Source: an uncultured Flavobacteriales bacterium (GTDB taxonomy: Bacteria; Bacteroidota; Bacteroidia; Flavobacteriales_D; Sanyastnellaceae). From it: 64,000 nucleotides of DNA. Of this stretch, positions 18,129-25,859 are shown in pieces (positions within the stretch are counted from its first letter, which is position 1; each line of letters begins with the position of its first letter). The position numbers were made by a program, and so were the translations under genes. Location of the stretch: contig CALJFZ010000009.1 of assembly GCA_938074325.1 (NCBI GenBank), positions 1 through 64,000 on the forward strand. Direction: 5' to 3'. The notes beneath the pieces were generated by a model that had not been told where the DNA came from, did no database searches, and was given only the letters and a program-made list of their open reading frames with translations.

Positions 18129-19901
18129 TGCTTGGAGCACTGCCTCCAATGGAATGTCCAAATGACCCGACGGCGTGTGCACTCTGGTAGAGAGCCATCG
18201 GGCATGCCTCCCCAAGGGCCTCCAGCGCTCCGGCCACATGGGTGCTTCTTGCGCATAAAGCCCCACACACGACGTCCCTAGACCAGCCGCCAAGTGCAAA
18301 GGCCCTGTGCTCGAAGCAACAAGCCCATCTGCAGCTGCAATCAATGACATCAATTGATCCAAGGTCAATTTGCCTGTGGTGTCAACGACTTCCTCATTCG
18401 GAATCCAAGCGTCCTTCAGTGCAGCGCCTTCTTTCGCTGTGCCTGTCCAGAGCACCCGACAGCCGCTCTTCACCAAAGCTTCCATGCACGCCAGGTACCG
18501 TTCAAGCGGCCAGTTCGTCGCGCTGTTGTTCGATCCGGCGTGTAAAATCACGTGCTGTTTCCCCGGAACCAACCAAGAATCGGCGCCTTGTACTTTCTGG
18601 GCCACGGTTTCCCAAGGCTCTGTCGCCAAGCGGGACCAAGCATGCCATGCTCCCTCATCCTCTGGAACGCGCAATCCCGCCTTGCTCCAGCCCGGTGCCG
18701 GATGCAACGATAAAGCCAGGTCCAATCCGTGCCATGCCTCGTGCCGACCCGAGGATTTACGGGAAGCGGCATTGTGCACATTCATAAACCGAGCGAACGG
18801 CCACCGGCGACGGGTCCCTACACGGATGGGCACCCCTGCTGCCTCGAGCTGACGTGCAACATCCACATCCGGGAACGCGAGAATCGCTGCGTCGTACCCG
18901 GCCAAATCAGGAGCTGAATTGTCCTCCCACAAGACCACACGGTCCACCGACTCAGCAGCCCTTGCAGCAGGTGCGGCATATGGTCGCGTCAGAAAATCCA
19001 CTTCCAAATCTGGATTGACCGACTTCAGAAAACCTGCAATCGGCAGCGTTACGGCCACATCTCCAATGGCGTCTGTCCTGCACACCAACACGCGCTTGAT
19101 GGTTGTCCGATCCGCCTTTTCCAACAGCCGATGCAGGCGGCGCAAGTGTGCAATCTTGCGGTACTTCTCTAGCGTAGCAAACGCACTCCAACGCGCAATG
19201 GTCCAGCCCGTTTTTCCATCCCGCCAGCCTCCCCGGATCAAGGCATTTTTCGTCCATTGAAATGCGCCTTTCAGGTGGCGAATGCCGGGTGCAGCAAGCC
19301 AGGTTGCCCCGGAATAAGCCCCAGCCGCGATGTCCGAGAAATACGCAATCTGTCGCCGATGGTCCTCTACGGTGTGGTAGCTGTAGTGCAACAAATCCCC
19401 TTTGAGGTGGCCCGACGAGCGGGATGCGTCCACCAACTCCAGCCTATCGTGGGGGTTTTCACCGGTCCAACGCGCATGGCCCGTTTTCCAAAGCCTCAAT
19501 TTTGTATCCGGGTACCATCCCCCATGGCGCACAAAGTGTCCGCAATAGGAGGTCAGGCGGTTCATCCGAAACCCAACGAGTGGTGATGCCGACTGCGCGG
19601 ATTTCCATTCGAGAATGGATTGGCGCAACTCCTCGCTGAGTGCCTCGTCCGCATCCAGGGAGAGCAACCACTCACCCCGCGCTTGATCCGCTGCCCAGTT
19701 TTTCTGTTCAATGTGGCCTTCGAAAAGGTGCGTAAAGACCCGAGCTCCGTGCGATTCTGCAATGGCCACTGTCGCATCGGTTGACCCCGAATCCACCACG
19801 ACCAATTCATCGGCCACACCCGCCAACGACTCCAGGCAACGGCCCAGGTTCCGTTCTTCATTGAAAGCAATGACTACGGCGGATAGAAAAGGTGAATTCA
19901 T
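18093..19901 (-). CDS. Fused GT2 (LPS-core-type) and GT9 (heptosyltransferase-type) glycosyltransferase
   Basis: The ATG at 19901 opens a 602-residue frame that contains two complete enzymes. Residues 1 to about 253 are a GT2 of the WaaE/KdtX type (AVVIAFNEERNLGRCLESL, ELVVVDSGSTDATV, QARGEWLLSLDADEAL, GGWYPDTKLRLWKTGHARW). Residues from about 265 to the end are a GT9 (KRVLVCRTDAIGDVAVTLPI, HVILHAGSNNSATNWPLERY, AADGLVASSTGPLHLAAGLG). The junction EKYRKIAHLRRLHRLLEK has no methionine, so an internal start is unlikely. Together with the adjacent O-antigen ligase this suggests LPS core assembly at the inner membrane. These activities are usually encoded by separate genes. Confidence 0.85.
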   Translation of the reverse strand: MNSPFLSAVVIAFNEERNLGRCLESLAGVADELVVVDSGSTDATVAIAESHGARVFTHLFEGHIEQKNWAADQARGEWLLSLDADEALSEELRQSILEWKSAQSASPLVGFRMNRLTSYCGHFVRHGGWYPDTKLRLWKTGHARWTGENPHDRLELVDASRSSGHLKGDLLHYSYHTVEDHRRQIAYFSDIAAGAYSGATWLAAPGIRHLKGAFQWTKNALIRGGWRDGKTGWTIARWSAFATLEKYRKIAHLRRLHRLLEKADRTTIKRVLVCRTDAIGDVAVTLPIAGFLKSVNPDLEVDFLTRPYAAPAARAAESVDRVVLWEDNSAPDLAGYDAAILAFPDVDVARQLEAAGVPIRVGTRRRWPFARFMNVHNAASRKSSGRHEAWHGLDLALSLHPAPGWSKAGLRVPEDEGAWHAWSRLATEPWETVAQKVQGADSWLVPGKQHVILHAGSNNSATNWPLERYLACMEALVKSGCRVLWTGTAKEGAALKDAWIPNEEVVDTTGKLTLDQLMSLIAAADGLVASSTGPLHLAAGLGTSCVGLYAQEAPMWPERWRPLGRHARWLSTRVHTPSGHLDIPLEAVLQALTNIGKASASE

Positions 19902-19971
19902 GAAGCGAAATCCAAGACAGAATGTTACCCCGCAAGTTACTGCGGACAAACAGGAAGTTTCCAACGATTGC

Positions 19972-20001
19972 TTGCACCCGCGAAGGAAGCCATTAATTTT
20001 G
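19972..20001 (+). promoter_or_regulatory. Bacteroidota-type promoter for purD
   Basis: TTG at 19972-19974, a 19-base spacer and TAATTTTG at 19994-20001 match the known Bacteroidota consensus (TTG, 19-21 bases, TAnnTTTG) exactly. Only 5 bases separate the box from the purD ATG, so transcription would start at about the start codon. Confidence 0.6.
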
Positions 20002-20006
20002 TTTTC

Positions 20007-21293
20007 ATGAATGTACTCTTGTTGGGAAGCGGCGGACGTGAGCACGCCATTGCATGGAAATTGAGTCAATCGTCCTTGCTGCGCAAACTCCACATTGCCC
20101 CGGGCAATGGCGGAATGGAAGCGCTCGGGGTCACTGCAGATTTGGATCCCATGGACTTCCCTGCAGTGGAGCGGTATGTAAAGCGACACGAAATTGGGTT
20201 GCTTGTGGTCGGGGCAGAGGCTCCGCTTGTGGCCGGCATTGCGGACTATTTTGAAGCCTCGAATAAGACGAATGTCCTGGTCGTAGGGCCCAAAAAAGAA
20301 GGGGCCATGCTGGAGGGAAGCAAGGAATTTGCCAAGGCCTTCATGCAGCGGCACAACATTCCAACAGCTCGCTACGCCAGCTTTGACGACACCCAACTGC
20401 AAGATGCCATTGCTGCGTTGGACGATTTCAAGCCTCCTTACGTGTTGAAGGCCGACGGATTGGCTGCTGGCAAAGGGGTCATCATCACCTCTTCCAAAGA
20501 AGAAGCGGTGCAAACGTTGGAGGAGATGTTGAGCGGTAAAGCTTTCAAAGACGCCGGCCGAAAGGTCGTCATCGAAGAGTTTTTGGAAGGCAAGGAATTG
20601 AGCATGTTCGCTGTTACGGACGGCGAGAGCTACCACCTGTTGCCCTCAGCCAAGGACTACAAGCGCATTGGAGAGGGCGATACAGGGCCGAACACAGGCG
20701 GCATGGGCGCGGTCTCGCCGGTGCCGTTCTTGACAGAAGAATTTGCCGAGAAAGCCCTCAACCAAGTCATCATTCCCACCATCAAAGGATTGGGAAAGGA
20801 CGGCATCCCTTACAAGGGCATCATCTTCTTCGGCCTCATCAAAGTGGGCAGCGATCCATACGTTATCGAGTACAACTGCCGCCTGGGAGACCCCGAAACG
20901 GAAGTGGTCCTGCCACGGTTGAAGAGCGACCTGCTCCACCTGTTCGAAAGCTTGTGCAGCGGGCTTCTGTCTGAATATGATTTGGTGACGGATGAACGGG
21001 CTGCGACAACGGTCATCCTGGCCAGCGAAGGGTACCCCGGCAGCTATGAAAAAGGCAAGGAAATCAAGGGACTACAAGATGTCGAAGACATTGATGGGCT
21101 GATTTTCCACGCAGGCACTAAGTTGAGCCGCCGCAAAATCTACACGAACGGAGGCCGCGTTTTGGCCCTAACAGGCCGAGGCGGTGATGTCGAAGAGTCG
21201 CTGAAAAACAGCTACAAATTGGCAGAGAAAGTAAGCTTTGAGGGTGCTTACCACAGAAAGGACATCGGAGCCGACGTCTTGGATTTGGCCTAG
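20007..21293 (+). CDS. purD: Phosphoribosylamine--glycine ligase (GAR synthetase)
   Basis: It catalyses the second step of purine synthesis, joining glycine to phosphoribosylamine with ATP. With the ATG at 20007 it is 428 residues, the usual length. It opens MNVLLLGSGGREHAIAWKL, and the ATP-grasp core shows YVLKADGLAAGKGVIIT (about residue 145), FLEGKELSMFAV, NTGGMGAVSPVPF and EYNCRLGDPETEVVLPRL (about 285). An ATG at 19968 would add 13 residues but would lie upstream of the promoter box, so 20007 is preferred. It is divergent from the glycosyltransferase fusion. Confidence 0.96.
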   Translation: MNVLLLGSGGREHAIAWKLSQSSLLRKLHIAPGNGGMEALGVTADLDPMDFPAVERYVKRHEIGLLVVGAEAPLVAGIADYFEASNKTNVLVVGPKKEGAMLEGSKEFAKAFMQRHNIPTARYASFDDTQLQDAIAALDDFKPPYVLKADGLAAGKGVIITSSKEEAVQTLEEMLSGKAFKDAGRKVVIEEFLEGKELSMFAVTDGESYHLLPSAKDYKRIGEGDTGPNTGGMGAVSPVPFLTEEFAEKALNQVIIPTIKGLGKDGIPYKGIIFFGLIKVGSDPYVIEYNCRLGDPETEVVLPRLKSDLLHLFESLCSGLLSEYDLVTDERAATTVILASEGYPGSYEKGKEIKGLQDVEDIDGLIFHAGTKLSRRKIYTNGGRVLALTGRGGDVEESLKNSYKLAEKVSFEGAYHRKDIGADVLDLA

Positions 21294-21329
21294 GCCGTTA
21301 GATTCAGAGAAAGCGACGAAGTACGCAGG

Positions 21330-21518
21330 TCAGACGATTCCGCCTTCCTTTTCGGCTTTGGCCGTGTACTTCTTTTGCAGACGCAACCACAAAAACAATC
21401 CAGCAAACCCGAGGGCGATGACCGCCATGTTGAACGGCGAACTGATGGGAACGAGAACGGTTTCAAACGTCCACTCAATGAATTTCGCTACGGGGGTTAT
21501 GATTTCTTGCGTGTTCAT
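21330..21518 (-). CDS. Small conserved-looking single-pass membrane protein (62 aa)
   Basis: The ATG at 21518 gives 62 residues: NTQEIITPVAKFIEWTFETV, then a hydrophobic helix NMAVIALGFAGLFLWLRL and a basic tail KKYTAKAEKEGG. A minus-strand promoter-like box lies just upstream. The size and the placement between purD and a larger membrane protein recall the DUF6341/DUF6427 pair found near purD in flavobacteria; that assignment is from memory of gene order and architecture, not an alignment. Function unknown. It lies convergent to purD (36 bases between stops) and divergent from the 310-residue gene. Confidence 0.6.
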   Translation of the reverse strand: MNTQEIITPVAKFIEWTFETVLVPISSPFNMAVIALGFAGLFLWLRLQKKYTAKAEKEGGIV

Positions 21519-21535
21519 GGGTCCTAAATTCGGAA

Positions 21536-21543
21536 CAAAAATA
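21536..21543 (-). promoter_or_regulatory. Promoter -7 box for the 62-aa membrane protein gene
   Basis: On the minus strand the bases read TATTTTTG, an exact TAnnTTTG match, 17 bases ahead of the ATG at 21518. I see no well-placed TTG -33 element, so support rests on the box and position alone. Confidence 0.35.
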
Positions 21544-21551
21544 AGCAACCG

Positions 21552-22484
21552 TTGATTTCTATCCTCCGCTCAAACCAACCAATTGCATGGGCCACTGTTC
21601 CAGTCACTATCGCGTGCGGCATCGCGGTACAGGTGGGCATGGGAACATTGGACGGAATTTCAGCGACTGTGCACGGATTGGGATTGGTTGCACTCGCCTT
21701 TGCAGGGCACCAGATTTATGTGAACCGGCATTTTGTGGACCGCGGAGATTCGGCACTAGCTTGGCTCACTGTACTCTGGTGCGTTGGGTCGTTGAAGCCT
21801 GTCGGTTGGCTGGAGGGCGTGCGGATGTGGATGGGCTGGTTGTTGGCGTGCTTCAGCCTGGCGACCGCACTCAAAATGCACCGGCAGACCTCGACAAGTG
21901 GAATCCAATTCCGTTCCGGTGCGTTGGCCGCATTGGCCACGGGCTGCAACCCGAGCACTTGGGGCATCCTGCTCGGCCTGATTGTGATGCAAATCAATTT
22001 GCGGCCAGGGATCGGGCGAGAATGGGGCATGCTCTTGATTGGCTGGCTCTGGGGAATGGGCATTGCAGCAGGGGTGGGTCATTTCATTCCGGGGTTCCAG
22101 TGGCAATCCATGGGCACGTTCGCCGCCTTTGAATTGCAGAACGGTATGCACTGGGCCACGCTCGCGTGGGCGCTGGCGGGTGCATTGGTGCTGTTGCGCC
22201 AGCAATCATCTTACAACCTCCGCGCCCAAAATGCACGGCTGAGTGTCTTAGCCGTTACCTGGCTAATCGCTGCAGGTGGGATGCTGAATTGGTCCGCTTC
22301 GGGCATCACGGCAGCATCTTTGGCCTTTTCTCCAGCCCTCGGACTGGCCCTTGCCTTTTCCACGGTCTGTCTGGTCCCAAAACGCGAACGTACCCGCCGT
22401 GGAAATCGCACCTGGGTAGACGGTGTATTCTGGGCCCTTGTTGGTACCGTGTTGGTTCTTTTTGTTCAGCAATTGTTGAACTGA
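21552..22484 (+). CDS. Polytopic membrane protein, possibly DUF6427-like
   Basis: A TTG at 21552 opens a 310-residue, strongly hydrophobic protein with about eight to ten membrane segments (AWATVPVTIACGIAVQVG, ATVHGLGLVALAFAGHQI, WMGWLLACFSLATAL, WGILLGLIVMQI, LLIGWLWGMGIAAGVGHF, LAVTWLIAAGGMLNW, VFWALVGTVLVLFVQQLLN). The N-terminal ISILRSNQPIAW resembles the opening of flavobacterial DUF6427 proteins, and the location near purD agrees. No function is known. It is divergent from the 62-residue gene and is followed 27 bases later by purQ. Confidence 0.65.
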   Translation: MISILRSNQPIAWATVPVTIACGIAVQVGMGTLDGISATVHGLGLVALAFAGHQIYVNRHFVDRGDSALAWLTVLWCVGSLKPVGWLEGVRMWMGWLLACFSLATALKMHRQTSTSGIQFRSGALAALATGCNPSTWGILLGLIVMQINLRPGIGREWGMLLIGWLWGMGIAAGVGHFIPGFQWQSMGTFAAFELQNGMHWATLAWALAGALVLLRQQSSYNLRAQNARLSVLAVTWLIAAGGMLNWSASGITAASLAFSPALGLALAFSTVCLVPKRERTRRGNRTWVDGVFWALVGTVLVLFVQQLLN

Positions 22485-22511
22485 TTTCCAAACAATCACG
22501 ACCTTCGCACC

Positions 22512-23204
22512 ATGAAATTTGGAGTGGTCACTTTTCCTGGTTCCAACTGCGACATGGACATGGTCCATGCCTTGGAGCACGACTTGGGTTTTTCCGTTGT
22601 TCAGCTTTGGCACAAAGACCGCGACCTCCAGGGGGCCGACGTCGTCGTGTTGCCCGGTGGCTTTAGCTACGGCGATTACCTCCGCAGCGGCGCCATCGCG
22701 CGATTCTCGCCCATCATGGAATCGGTTATCGAACATGCCAACAAGGGCGGTCGCGTATTCGGTGTGTGCAACGGCTTCCAAATTCTATGTGAGACAGGGC
22801 TTCTGCCCGGAGCATTGCTGCACAACGAAAGCCGCAAGTTCATTTGCAAGAATGTGAACCTCAAGCCGGTTTCCCGCAAGGCTCCGGTATCCAGCGCGTT
22901 GGATGTGAACACCCCTGTTACCATTCCCATCGCACACGGAGAGGGCAATTATTTCATCCAGGAAGATGGCCTGAAATCACTGCAAGATCACGACCAGATT
23001 CTCTTCCAATACTGCGATGCCGCAGGCGAAGTCAACAGTTGGTCCAACCCCAATGGAGCTGTAGCCAACATCGCAGGCGTGGCAAACAAAAGCATGAATG
23101 TATTTGGAATGATGCCCCACCCAGAACGCGCCGCCAGCGACGATCTGGGCAATTCCGACGGCAAAGCCATCCTTGCTGGACTGGCCGCGTTGGTCGAGGC
23201 TTAA
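22512..23204 (+). CDS. purQ: Phosphoribosylformylglycinamidine synthase subunit PurQ (glutaminase)
   Basis: This 230-residue class-I glutamine amidotransferase supplies ammonia to PurL for FGAM synthesis. The N-terminus MKFGVVTFPGSNCDMDMVHA is typical of PurQ, the nucleophilic cysteine is in VFGVCNGFQILCE (about residue 86), and the catalytic His-Glu pair is in MMPHPERAA (about 203). It is a stand-alone subunit, so a small-type PurL and PurS are expected elsewhere in the genome rather than the single long PurL common in Bacteroidota. purD is nearby, but two membrane-protein genes lie in between. Confidence 0.95.
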   Translation: MKFGVVTFPGSNCDMDMVHALEHDLGFSVVQLWHKDRDLQGADVVVLPGGFSYGDYLRSGAIARFSPIMESVIEHANKGGRVFGVCNGFQILCETGLLPGALLHNESRKFICKNVNLKPVSRKAPVSSALDVNTPVTIPIAHGEGNYFIQEDGLKSLQDHDQILFQYCDAAGEVNSWSNPNGAVANIAGVANKSMNVFGMMPHPERAASDDLGNSDGKAILAGLAALVEA

Positions 23205-23285
23205 CCGTTGGGAACGATTCACTTGTGGGACGGCATGTTGGCAAATGTTGGTCCATCTGCACACGCAGGTGAACATGATTGCCGT

Positions 23286-23293
23286 TAGCTTTG
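23286..23293 (+). promoter_or_regulatory. Promoter -7 box for dxs
   Basis: TAGCTTTG matches TAnnTTTG exactly and lies 35 bases before the dxs ATG, in the 124-base gap after purQ. I find no TTG at the expected 19-21-base distance, so this is a partial match. Apart from this box nothing else is recognisable in the gap. Confidence 0.35.
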
Positions 23294-23328
23294 TTTGAAT
23301 CCCACAGGCGCAATAAGACCCTACTTCC

Positions 23329-25272
23329 ATGAATCACTACCCTGCTGGCCCTCACCTTTCACGCATCGAGACCCCGTCCGACTTGCGTGAACAATTTCAG
23401 ATTGAAGACCTGCCTGCAGTCTGCGACGAACTTCGCGACTTCATCGTAGATGTCGTGTCGGAAAAGGGTGGGCATTTCGGCGCCAGCCTGGGAGTTGTGG
23501 AGTTGACCGTTGCCTTGCACTACGCATTCAATACGCCGGAAGACCAACTCGTCTGGGACGTCGGACACCAAGCGTACGGGCACAAAATTTTGACCGGTCG
23601 CCGGGAACAATTCCACACCAACCGCCAATACGGTGGATTGAGTGGATTTCCGAAACGCAGTGAGAGCGAATACGACACGTTCGGTGTTGGGCACAGTTCG
23701 ACCTCAGTATCCGCAGCACTCGGAATGGCAGTTGCGAGCAAGCTGAAAGGCGAGCACGAGAAAAAGCACGTCGCCGTGATCGGAGACGGTGCCATGACCG
23801 CAGGTTTGGCTTTTGAAGGGCTCAACCACGGGGGCGCTGAAGACGCTAACTTGCTCGTCGTCCTGAACGACAACTGCATGTCCATTGACCCCAACGTCGG
23901 TGCCCTCAAAGAATACCTGACGGACATTACAACGTCCAAAGCCTACAACAAGGTAAAGGATGAGGTCTGGCATCTCCTCGGGCGCATCTCAAAGTTTGGC
24001 CCCAATGCACAATCCATCGCCCAAAAGGTGGAATCCGCTGTCAAGTCTGCCTTGCTCAAGCAATCCAACCTGTTCGAATCATTGAACTTCCGGTACTTCG
24101 GCCCGGTCGATGGGCATGACGTCGAACACCTGGCGCAAATCCTGAACGATATCAAGGATATTCCCGGCCCAAAATTGTTGCACTGCGTCACGATGAAAGG
24201 CAAAGGGTATGGGCCAGCGGAAGCAGGCAGTCCCACCACATGGCATGCTCCGGGCTTGTTTGACAAGGCCACCGGCGAAATCAAAAAAGCCGTCGCAACC
24301 CAACCAAAACCTCCGAAATTCCAGGACGTTTTCGGGCACAGCATCATTGAGTTGGCCAAACAAGACCCCCGCATCGTCGGCGTTACACCGGCCATGCCTT
24401 CTGGCTGCTCCCTGAAGTACATGATTCAGGAAATGCCCGATCGCGCATTCGACGTGGGCATCGCAGAACAACACGCCGTGACGTTCAGTGCTGGCATGGC
24501 AACCCAAGGCAAGGTTCCGTTCTGCAACATATACTCGAGCTTCATGCAACGGGCCTATGACCAAGTCATCCACGACGTAGCGCTGCAAAACTTGCACGTG
24601 GTGTTCTGCCTCGACCGAGGTGGCGTCGTTGGTGCTGACGGTCCCACCCACCATGGAGCCTACGACATTGCATACATGCGCTGCATTCCAAACATGGTCG
24701 TGGCTGCCCCAATGGATGAAGTGGACTTGCGCAACATGATGTATTCGGCTTCGCAACTGCACGATGGGCCATATTCCATTCGCTACCCACGCGGTGCCGG
24801 ATCGATTGTGGACTGGAAGCAACCGTTCCAAGCCCTACCATTGGGCAAAGGACGTCGATTGCAAAACGGATCCGATGTGGCCATTTTGAGCATTGGCGCC
24901 ATCGGTACCCAAGCCACCGATGCTTGCGAAGCTTTGGCCAAACGAGGCATCAGTGCAGCACACTACGACATGCGGTTTGCGAAACCCATCGATGAGATGC
25001 TGTTGCACGAGGTCTTTGGCAAATTCGAACACGTGATCACTCTGGAGGACGGTTGCATCGTCGGCGGATTCGGCAGTGCCGTAATCGAATTCATGGCCGA
25101 CCAAGGGTACAAAGCCCAGGTTCGCCGATTGGGATTGCCTGACCGGTACGTCGAACACGGTACACAAGCGGAATTGTACGCCGAAAGTGGATACGATGCC
25201 GCTGCGATTGTAGCTTGCGCCGAAGAAATGGCGGCACAGGCGAGCGCGGGCAGCGCATCCCAGTCCGCGTGA
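23329..25272 (+). CDS. dxs: 1-Deoxy-D-xylulose-5-phosphate synthase
   Basis: First enzyme of the MEP isoprenoid pathway, condensing pyruvate and glyceraldehyde 3-phosphate with thiamine diphosphate. At 647 residues it has standard length. Seen motifs are GGHFGASLGVVELTVALH, VWDVGHQAYGHKILTGR (about residue 70), VIGDGAMTAGLAFEGLNH (ThDP/Mg site, about 150), the transketolase-like centre FDVGIAEQHAVTFSAGMA (about 385) and the C-terminal domain with DGCIVGGFGSAVIEF. It is the partner of ispG at 39209 in the same pathway. The DUF2480 gene follows after 9 bases, probably in the same transcript. Confidence 0.97.
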   Translation: MNHYPAGPHLSRIETPSDLREQFQIEDLPAVCDELRDFIVDVVSEKGGHFGASLGVVELTVALHYAFNTPEDQLVWDVGHQAYGHKILTGRREQFHTNRQYGGLSGFPKRSESEYDTFGVGHSSTSVSAALGMAVASKLKGEHEKKHVAVIGDGAMTAGLAFEGLNHGGAEDANLLVVLNDNCMSIDPNVGALKEYLTDITTSKAYNKVKDEVWHLLGRISKFGPNAQSIAQKVESAVKSALLKQSNLFESLNFRYFGPVDGHDVEHLAQILNDIKDIPGPKLLHCVTMKGKGYGPAEAGSPTTWHAPGLFDKATGEIKKAVATQPKPPKFQDVFGHSIIELAKQDPRIVGVTPAMPSGCSLKYMIQEMPDRAFDVGIAEQHAVTFSAGMATQGKVPFCNIYSSFMQRAYDQVIHDVALQNLHVVFCLDRGGVVGADGPTHHGAYDIAYMRCIPNMVVAAPMDEVDLRNMMYSASQLHDGPYSIRYPRGAGSIVDWKQPFQALPLGKGRRLQNGSDVAILSIGAIGTQATDACEALAKRGISAAHYDMRFAKPIDEMLLHEVFGKFEHVITLEDGCIVGGFGSAVIEFMADQGYKAQVRRLGLPDRYVEHGTQAELYAESGYDAAAIVACAEEMAAQASAGSASQSA

Positions 25273-25281
25273 CCCAACTCC

Positions 25282-25809
25282 ATGGATACACCCCCATCTG
25301 AACCCATCCGCAACCGCGTCGAAGAAAGCGGCTTGATTGCACTGGATTTAGACCACCTCACGCCCCGTGCTGATGTGCGTGTCCTCGATTTAAGCCAATA
25401 CCTCGAACAAGGCCTGATCCTCCGTGAAAAGCCCTTTCGGCAAGCCATCTCCGAACTGTCTGCGACCGATTGGGCGGAAAAAACTGTGGCGCTGCATTGT
25501 GCCTCAGATGCCATCGTTCCGGATTGGGCTTGGATGTTGGCCACGTCCAAATTGATTGCCTTGGGGGCTGAGGTTTTCATCGGCGACCTGGCCCATACCC
25601 AGGAGCAACTGCTTCTCAGAGCCATTGACGCTCTGGACTTGAGTCCATTTGAAGGGGGTCGGCTCGTCATCAAAGGGTGCTCAGCAGGCACTACGAGCGA
25701 AAGCTTGGCGCGCATCATCCAGCGCCTCCAACCCGTAGCCCAATCCATTTTCTACGGCGAGCCCTGCTCGACCGTTCCTGTGTACAAACGGCCCCGAAAA
25801 GAGGGCTGA
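25282..25809 (+). CDS. DUF2480-family protein
   Basis: This 175-residue soluble protein reads EPIRNRVEESGLIALDLDHL near the start, then DLSQYLEQGLILREKPFRQAI, VALHCASDAIVPDWAWMLA and the C-terminal GCSAGTTSESLARIIQRLQPVAQSIFYGEPCSTVPVYKR. This pattern (conserved LxDxLxxGLILREKxFR and a Cys-containing GEPCSTVP(V/I)YK end) is that of DUF2480, a family largely confined to Bacteroidota, of unknown function. Its position 9 bases after dxs suggests co-expression. A hairpin followed by Ts separates it from polA. Confidence 0.82.
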   Translation: MDTPPSEPIRNRVEESGLIALDLDHLTPRADVRVLDLSQYLEQGLILREKPFRQAISELSATDWAEKTVALHCASDAIVPDWAWMLATSKLIALGAEVFIGDLAHTQEQLLLRAIDALDLSPFEGGRLVIKGCSAGTTSESLARIIQRLQPVAQSIFYGEPCSTVPVYKRPRKEG

Positions 25810-25832
25810 TTTCCGCCGGTGGTTGGTACCTT

Positions 25833-25857
25833 GGGGTCACGACTTAGGACCCCTTTT
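25833..25857 (+). terminator. Hairpin with T-run between DUF2480 and polA
   Basis: GGGGTC (25833-25838) and GACCCC (25848-25853) form a perfect 6-bp stem with a 9-base loop, followed by TTTT. It would end the dxs-DUF2480 transcript, but the polA ATG begins only 2 bases after the T-run, so it may instead act as an attenuator in the polA leader. Confidence 0.45.
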
Positions 25858-25859
25858 CC

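Noticed and set aside
19902-20636. Upstream extension of the GT2-GT9 frame into purD
   Set aside because: The extra 245 codons lie antisense to purD and contain no GT-like sequence; the ATG at 19901 starts exactly at the GT2 fold.
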